From JABJOR01 sp965603075 (GTDB lineage Bacteria > Pseudomonadota > Alphaproteobacteria > Rhodospirillales > Casp-alpha2), in the NCBI GenBank assembly GCA_965603075.1, contig CBFDBO010000008.1, positions 62,001 through 126,000 on the forward strand: 64,000 nt of DNA. Reading direction: 5' to 3'. A program made the translations under genes and the position numbers. Each line of letters starts with the position of its first letter. Position 1 is the stretch's first letter. A model generated the notes under the pieces. That model was given only the letters and a program-made list of their open reading frames with translations. It was not told the origin of the DNA and did not search any database. Positions 60,434 to 64,000 of the stretch are shown one piece after another.

Positions 60434-61438
60434 TTAAAGCCCTTGCGCCATATCATTAACAATGAAATCAGCCCGTTGAACAGGGCCGCCCAAGTCTGGG
60501 TTTGGAAATTTTTTTGACCAATGGTCCATTTTAACAGCCAATGCGCACAACAGTGCACCAATTGTAGAATGATTACTCTCAACGGTATTTTTAAATTTCA
60601 TAAAATTATCTGGAGATATATCATTCCACATATTTGCACTTGAAACATCAAACGCATCAAACTGTCCTGTTAGCATTGATTGCATTCTTGATATTTTATT
60701 ATGTAAGCGATTACAGGCACTTACGAGAATATAATCATTTCGTAATTGTTGATGGCTCTTGATCTGAACCGTTGCATTCATAAAGTCGCTGATCAGTGGG
60801 TTTATATCATTTAAACACCGTCGATAGTACGCAACGGATAAATATACATCACCGTATTTTTGTAAGACTGATGGTAATTCCTGTAACCGTATATTGAGCT
60901 TACCTGCCATATTATTAAGCTGTTTTCGAGCTTTTTGGATATCGGGGTTATAAAAAATGTTAAGCCAATTGTCATTTTCGAAATCAAAATTGCTGATATC
61001 TTCAGGATCAAATATATTAACAACAAGATTGGTAAGAAAAGGTTTCATATAATCTTGAAGTTCGATTTGAATTTTCTCTGATAGCTTTAAATCGTCATAA
61101 TCTTCAACATTTATGCCATTTTGCCGAAGGGATATTCGTAAACTATAGACATCATAACTTTTAAGTTTAGAAAGCTTTCTAATCACATTGATATCAGAAT
61201 CCGGTATATTACTAAAAAAATTATGAATATGATCCGGTGACACATACCCCGTGCCCGTATCTTCATCGGCGAACAATTCGATGACACCTTCAAGATGATT
61301 ATTTTTAACTATTCTAGTCCTTTTCAATGCATCCGATTGAAGAGGGATCATTAATAAAGGTAAAGACCATAGTGAATCACGATCAGAATCAGAGATCTTA
61401 TTTATTATTTTTGGTTCAAGCGCGCTATCTTTTTTCAT
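60434..61438 (-). CDS. Unknown protein between prk and tkt
   Basis: 334 residues, predicted mainly helical and cytosolic, without signal or membrane segment. Recognisable only as low-complexity-free hydrophilic sequence: S-D-R-D-S-L-W-S-L-P-L-L-M-I-P-L-Q, a middle R-K-Q-L-N-N-M-A-G-K-L-N-I-R-L-Q-E-L, and H-Q-Q-L-R-N-D-Y-I-L-V-S-A-C-N-R-L-H-N-K-I. No known domain found. It is antisense to the Calvin-cycle genes and its stop abuts the prk stop directly, so transcription from both sides converges. AGGA lies about 8 bases before the ATG. It is more AT-rich than its neighbours. Confidence 0.7.
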   Translation of the reverse strand: MKKDSALEPKIINKISDSDRDSLWSLPLLMIPLQSDALKRTRIVKNNHLEGVIELFADEDTGTGYVSPDHIHNFFSNIPDSDINVIRKLSKLKSYDVYSLRISLRQNGINVEDYDDLKLSEKIQIELQDYMKPFLTNLVVNIFDPEDISNFDFENDNWLNIFYNPDIQKARKQLNNMAGKLNIRLQELPSVLQKYGDVYLSVAYYRRCLNDINPLISDFMNATVQIKSHQQLRNDYILVSACNRLHNKISRMQSMLTGQFDAFDVSSANMWNDISPDNFMKFKNTVESNHSTIGALLCALAVKMDHWSKKFPNPDLGGPVQRADFIVNDMAQGL

Positions 61439-61784
61439 TTTTAAAAGTCCTATTATGGGATACTTTTTTTATATTATGTTAATTTCTATTTATTTTTATA
61501 ATCCCTTGTAATTATTAAAGTTAAAACAAACAATTCTTTGAAAATTTTAATAATATTATTTATATTTAGTCTAATTAAATCAATATTAACTTCACTGTAT
61601 ACAATAAAATGCACTTGATTACTACTGGTACTTAGAAAAAATGAATTTCAATAGTGCCTCAACCAACTTCTCTCAAAAATTAAAAATATATTAACAAAAA
61701 CTCAGCTCAGTGCTGGACTTTTCCCTTTAAATTAGCGAAAAGCACAATCATCCTTTCCATACTTATTCTTCCAGGAGACTATTA
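61439..61784. other. AT-rich divergent promoter region before tkt
   Basis: About 350 bases, strongly AT-rich. Contains GTATACAAT-like -10 candidates near 61600 with no clear -35. No gene or hairpin recognised. AGGAG lies 8 bases before the tkt ATG. Confidence 0.4.
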
Positions 61785-63779
61785 ATGTCGGGAGACAATC
61801 CAAACTACGCAGATATGGCTAATGCCATTCGGTTTCTGTCCGCTGATGCTGTGCAAGCTGCTAAATCAGGCCATCCGGGTATGCCCATGGGAATGGCCGA
61901 TGTTGCAACGGTCCTCTTTTCCAAATTCTTAAAATTTGATGCCGCCGCACCTGATTGGTCAGATCGTGATCGTTTTGTGCTTTCTGCGGGTCACGGATCA
62001 ATGTTGCTCTATTCGTTGTTGCACCTCACAGGCTATCCCGGCATGGATATCGAGCAGATCAAGAACTTTCGTCAACTTGGCTACAAAACGGCGGGTCACC
62101 CTGAATATGGTCATGCCCCCGGTATTGAAACAACCACAGGGCCGTTAGGGCAGGGATTAGCCACGGCCGTTGGTATGGCACTTGGCGAGCGTATGATGAA
62201 TGCTCGGTTTGGTGATGCCGTTGTAAATCACTTTACCTACGTGATTTCCGGCGACGGTTGCTTGATGGAAGGCATCTCTCATGAAGCAATCTCGCTCGCG
62301 GGTCATCTTAAATTATCGAACTTGATCGTTTTGTTCGATGACAATTCTATCACCATTGATGGTCCAACTGATATCAGTGTCAGCGATGATCAACTGAAAC
62401 GATTTGAAGCGTCCAATTGGGATGTTTGCGCCGTTGATGGTCACAACCATGACGAAATTGCCAACGCCATTGCCAAGGCACAAAAATCAAACAAACCCTC
62501 CATGATTGCCTGTAAAACAATCATCGGATTTGGTGCCCCCAATAAACAAGGCACGTCCGGTATACACGGTGCACCTCTCGGGGACGAAGAACTAACCGCC
62601 GCTCGCGCAGAGCTAAATTGGCCTCATGAAGCATTTGTTGTGCCGGAAGCGACCATGACTGATTGGCGCGCTATTGGCACAAAAGGCGCTTCTGCAAGAA
62701 GTGAATGGCAGAACCGTTTCGATAGTTTGAGTGACGCCGATCAAGCAACGTTCAATCGGTTAATCAGTGGCGCGCTTCCTGATGGTTGGCTCAGTGCCCT
62801 CAACGACCATAAAAAACGGGTATCTGACGAACAGCCATCTTGGGCGACGCGTGTCGCCTCTGGGCATACCCTTGAAGCCATAGCAGAGCACATTCCAGAG
62901 CTCATTGGCGGTTCGGCTGATTTAACGGGCTCTGTTAATACCAGGGTTTCTACCATGACAGATATTACACCTGATGATTTTTCAGGTCGTTATATCCGTT
63001 ATGGTGTTCGTGAACATGCCCAAGCCGCTGCCATGAACGGGCTAGCGTTGCATGGTGGTACCATTCCTTACTCCGGCGGGTTCTTGATCTTTGCTGATTA
63101 TATGAAAGGGGCTATGCGTCTTTCTTCCTTAATGCAGCAACGTGTCATCTATGTCTTAACCCACGATTCCATTGGCTTAGGCGAAGATGGCCCAACCCAC
63201 CAAGCCGTTGAAACGATTGCTTCATTACGCGCTTTGCCAAACTTCAACCTTTTGCGTCCTTGTGATGGTGTTGAAACGGCTGAATGTTGGGCAATTGCCC
63301 TGCAATCAACAGATACACCCTCCGGCCTTGTTCTAAGTCGTCAGGGTATGCCCACACAACGCACAGAGCACACTGAGGAAAACCTTTGTGCTCGCGGTGG
63401 GTACGTGCTGGCAGAAGCAGAAGGGGGTGCCAGTGCCCGTCAGGGAACAATATTTGCAACAGGTTCAGAGGTTTCCATTGCGATGGACGCCCGTGATACG
63501 TTGCAAAAAGAAGGCATTGAAACGGCTGTTGTCTCCATGCCGTGTTGGGAACTATTTGACGCGCAAGACGCTGGCTACCGTGAAGCCGTAATGGGTACCG
63601 CAAAAGCCCGCGTTGCTGTGGAAGCCGCTGTTCGTTTGGGGTGGGATCAGTATGTCGGTTCAGACGGTGGTTTTGTTGGTATGACAGGGTTTGGCGCATC
63701 CGCACCGGCTAAACAGTTATTCGAACATTTTGACATCACCCCCGATGCGGTCGTTCGCGAAATTAAATCTCGACTGTAA
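61785..63779 (+). CDS. tkt: Transketolase
   Basis: 664 residues, full length. Thiamine-diphosphate motif G-D-G-C-L-M-E-G-I-S-H-E-A and its N-S-I-T-I-D-G continuation; the first domain also has S-G-H-P-G-M-P-M-G and T-G-P-L-G-Q-G. The second part has R-Y-I-R-Y-G-V-R-E-H-A-Q-A-A (catalytic Glu), D-S-I-G-L-G-E-D-G-P-T-H-Q and R-P-C-D-G-V-E. It moves two-carbon units in the pentose-phosphate and Calvin cycles. It begins a plus-strand operon continuing into the aldolase gene 61 bases later. Confidence 0.97.
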   Translation: MSGDNPNYADMANAIRFLSADAVQAAKSGHPGMPMGMADVATVLFSKFLKFDAAAPDWSDRDRFVLSAGHGSMLLYSLLHLTGYPGMDIEQIKNFRQLGYKTAGHPEYGHAPGIETTTGPLGQGLATAVGMALGERMMNARFGDAVVNHFTYVISGDGCLMEGISHEAISLAGHLKLSNLIVLFDDNSITIDGPTDISVSDDQLKRFEASNWDVCAVDGHNHDEIANAIAKAQKSNKPSMIACKTIIGFGAPNKQGTSGIHGAPLGDEELTAARAELNWPHEAFVVPEATMTDWRAIGTKGASARSEWQNRFDSLSDADQATFNRLISGALPDGWLSALNDHKKRVSDEQPSWATRVASGHTLEAIAEHIPELIGGSADLTGSVNTRVSTMTDITPDDFSGRYIRYGVREHAQAAAMNGLALHGGTIPYSGGFLIFADYMKGAMRLSSLMQQRVIYVLTHDSIGLGEDGPTHQAVETIASLRALPNFNLLRPCDGVETAECWAIALQSTDTPSGLVLSRQGMPTQRTEHTEENLCARGGYVLAEAEGGASARQGTIFATGSEVSIAMDARDTLQKEGIETAVVSMPCWELFDAQDAGYREAVMGTAKARVAVEAAVRLGWDQYVGSDGGFVGMTGFGASAPAKQLFEHFDITPDAVVREIKSRL

Positions 63780-63820
63780 TTAGTAAGCTGGAATTATACT
63801 GTAATTAGTAAGCCGAAATT
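63773..63820 (+). repeat. 25-bp direct tandem repeat between tkt and fba
   Basis: ACTGTAATTAGTAAGC is repeated at 63773 and 63798, extended by TGGAATT and CGAAATT. The first copy includes the tkt stop codon. It may reflect slippage, or spacing of a processing site. Confidence 0.8.
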
Positions 63821-63840
63821 CATCTAAAGGAACTCAGAAA

Positions 63841-64000
63841 ATGGCATTAGTATCACTTCGTCAGTTACTCGATCATGCAGCTGAAAACGACTATGGCATG
63901 CCCGCCTTTAACATCAATAATATGGAACAGATGTTAGCCATTATGACCGCGGCTGAAAAAACCGATAGCCCCGTCATCATGCAAGCAAGCCGTGGAGCGC
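63841..64000 (+). CDS. fba: Class II fructose-bisphosphate aldolase, 5' part (continues past window)
   Basis: Only the first 53 residues are in the window: M-A-L-V-S-L-R-Q-L-L-D-H-A-A, then G-M-P-A-F-N-I-N-N-M-E-Q-M, and S-P-V-I-M-Q-A-S-R-G-A. This is the typical N-terminus of CbbA/FbaA-type class II, metal-dependent aldolases. AAAGGA lies 8-9 bases before the ATG, 61 bases after tkt. In a cbb operon it would condense dihydroxyacetone phosphate with glyceraldehyde-3-phosphate or erythrose-4-phosphate. Confidence 0.93.
   Translation, partial: MALVSLRQLLDHAAENDYGMPAFNINNMEQMLAIMTAAEKTDSPVIMQASRGA

Overview
The window looks like a chromosomal segment of a free-living, probably marine alphaproteobacterium. 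The pointers are an NDUFS4-type complex I accessory gene between two tRNA genes, a glnB-glnA operon, a DUF2336 protein, and ParE with an N-terminal extension. GC content is moderate to low, judged by eye. A Rhodospirillales-like lineage is plausible, but this is inference. I found no phage, insertion sequence, CRISPR array or rRNA. A perfect 16-bp parS site at 30141-30156 suggests that the replication origin is not far away.

Layout. 1-4250: DUF192 gene (cut by the window edge), then a three-gene minus-strand module (Rieske oxygenase, cupin, methyltransferase) bracketed by a 34-35 bp direct repeat, then tRNA-Pro, the NDUFS4-like gene and tRNA-Arg. 4250-7800: HD-GYP regulator with a degenerate receiver, an AT-rich gap, FAH-family hydrolase and TSUP permease. 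7930-13450: cyanophycin nitrogen-storage operon (cyanophycinase, cyanophycin synthetase, and a shorter synthetase-like Mur ligase). 13640-17290: Kef-type antiporter, GNAT and two unknown small proteins. 17440-25540: 2-aminoethylphosphonate catabolism (pbfA, phnW, phnA, phnY), a DeoR-type regulator, and a Pit phosphate transporter with a DUF47 partner. 25660-28760: parE, two possible micro-ORFs and a secreted unknown. 28900-34000: type III PLP decarboxylase, parS, glnB-glnA with a sigma-54 promoter, unknown gene, aminotransferase. 34400-47820: sarcosine/dimethylglycine dehydrogenase-like flavoprotein, a soluble histidine kinase with an AmiC-like binding-protein domain, rhodanese, chemoreceptor, trimethylamine-dehydrogenase-like flavoprotein, SatP-type acetate permease and an SDR. 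This stretch is rich in intergenic repeats and contains an SDR pseudogene. 47820-54050: LuxR regulators, TPR and DUF2336 proteins, aminotransferase. 54400-57600: Amt ammonium transporter with a small membrane protein, tRNA-His and a duplicated tRNA-His 3' end, and a candidate small RNA. 57845-64000: Calvin-cycle cluster (atypical LuxR regulator, glpX, prk, unknown gene, tkt, start of fba).

The genes fit together as nitrogen, phosphorus and one-carbon economy. Ammonium enters through Amt, is assimilated by GlnA under PII control, and can be stored as cyanophycin. Methylated amines and quaternary ammonium compounds are probably demethylated by the Rieske, sarcosine/dimethylglycine and TMADH-type enzymes. 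2-aminoethylphosphonate supplies N, C and P. The cbb genes suggest CO2 fixation, although RuBisCO is not in the window.

The observations I rate highest are: (1) exactly 10-bp-phased CCACA/GGTCA half-site arrays in front of pbfA/deoR, phnW and the Pit operon, suggesting one regulon; (2) a minus-strand small-RNA candidate at 57497-57580 under a perfect TGTGA-N6-TCACA site; (3) a response regulator lacking its phosphoacceptor Asp directly upstream of the Calvin-cycle genes; (4) the parS site; (5) the repeat-bracketed insertion next to tRNA-Pro.
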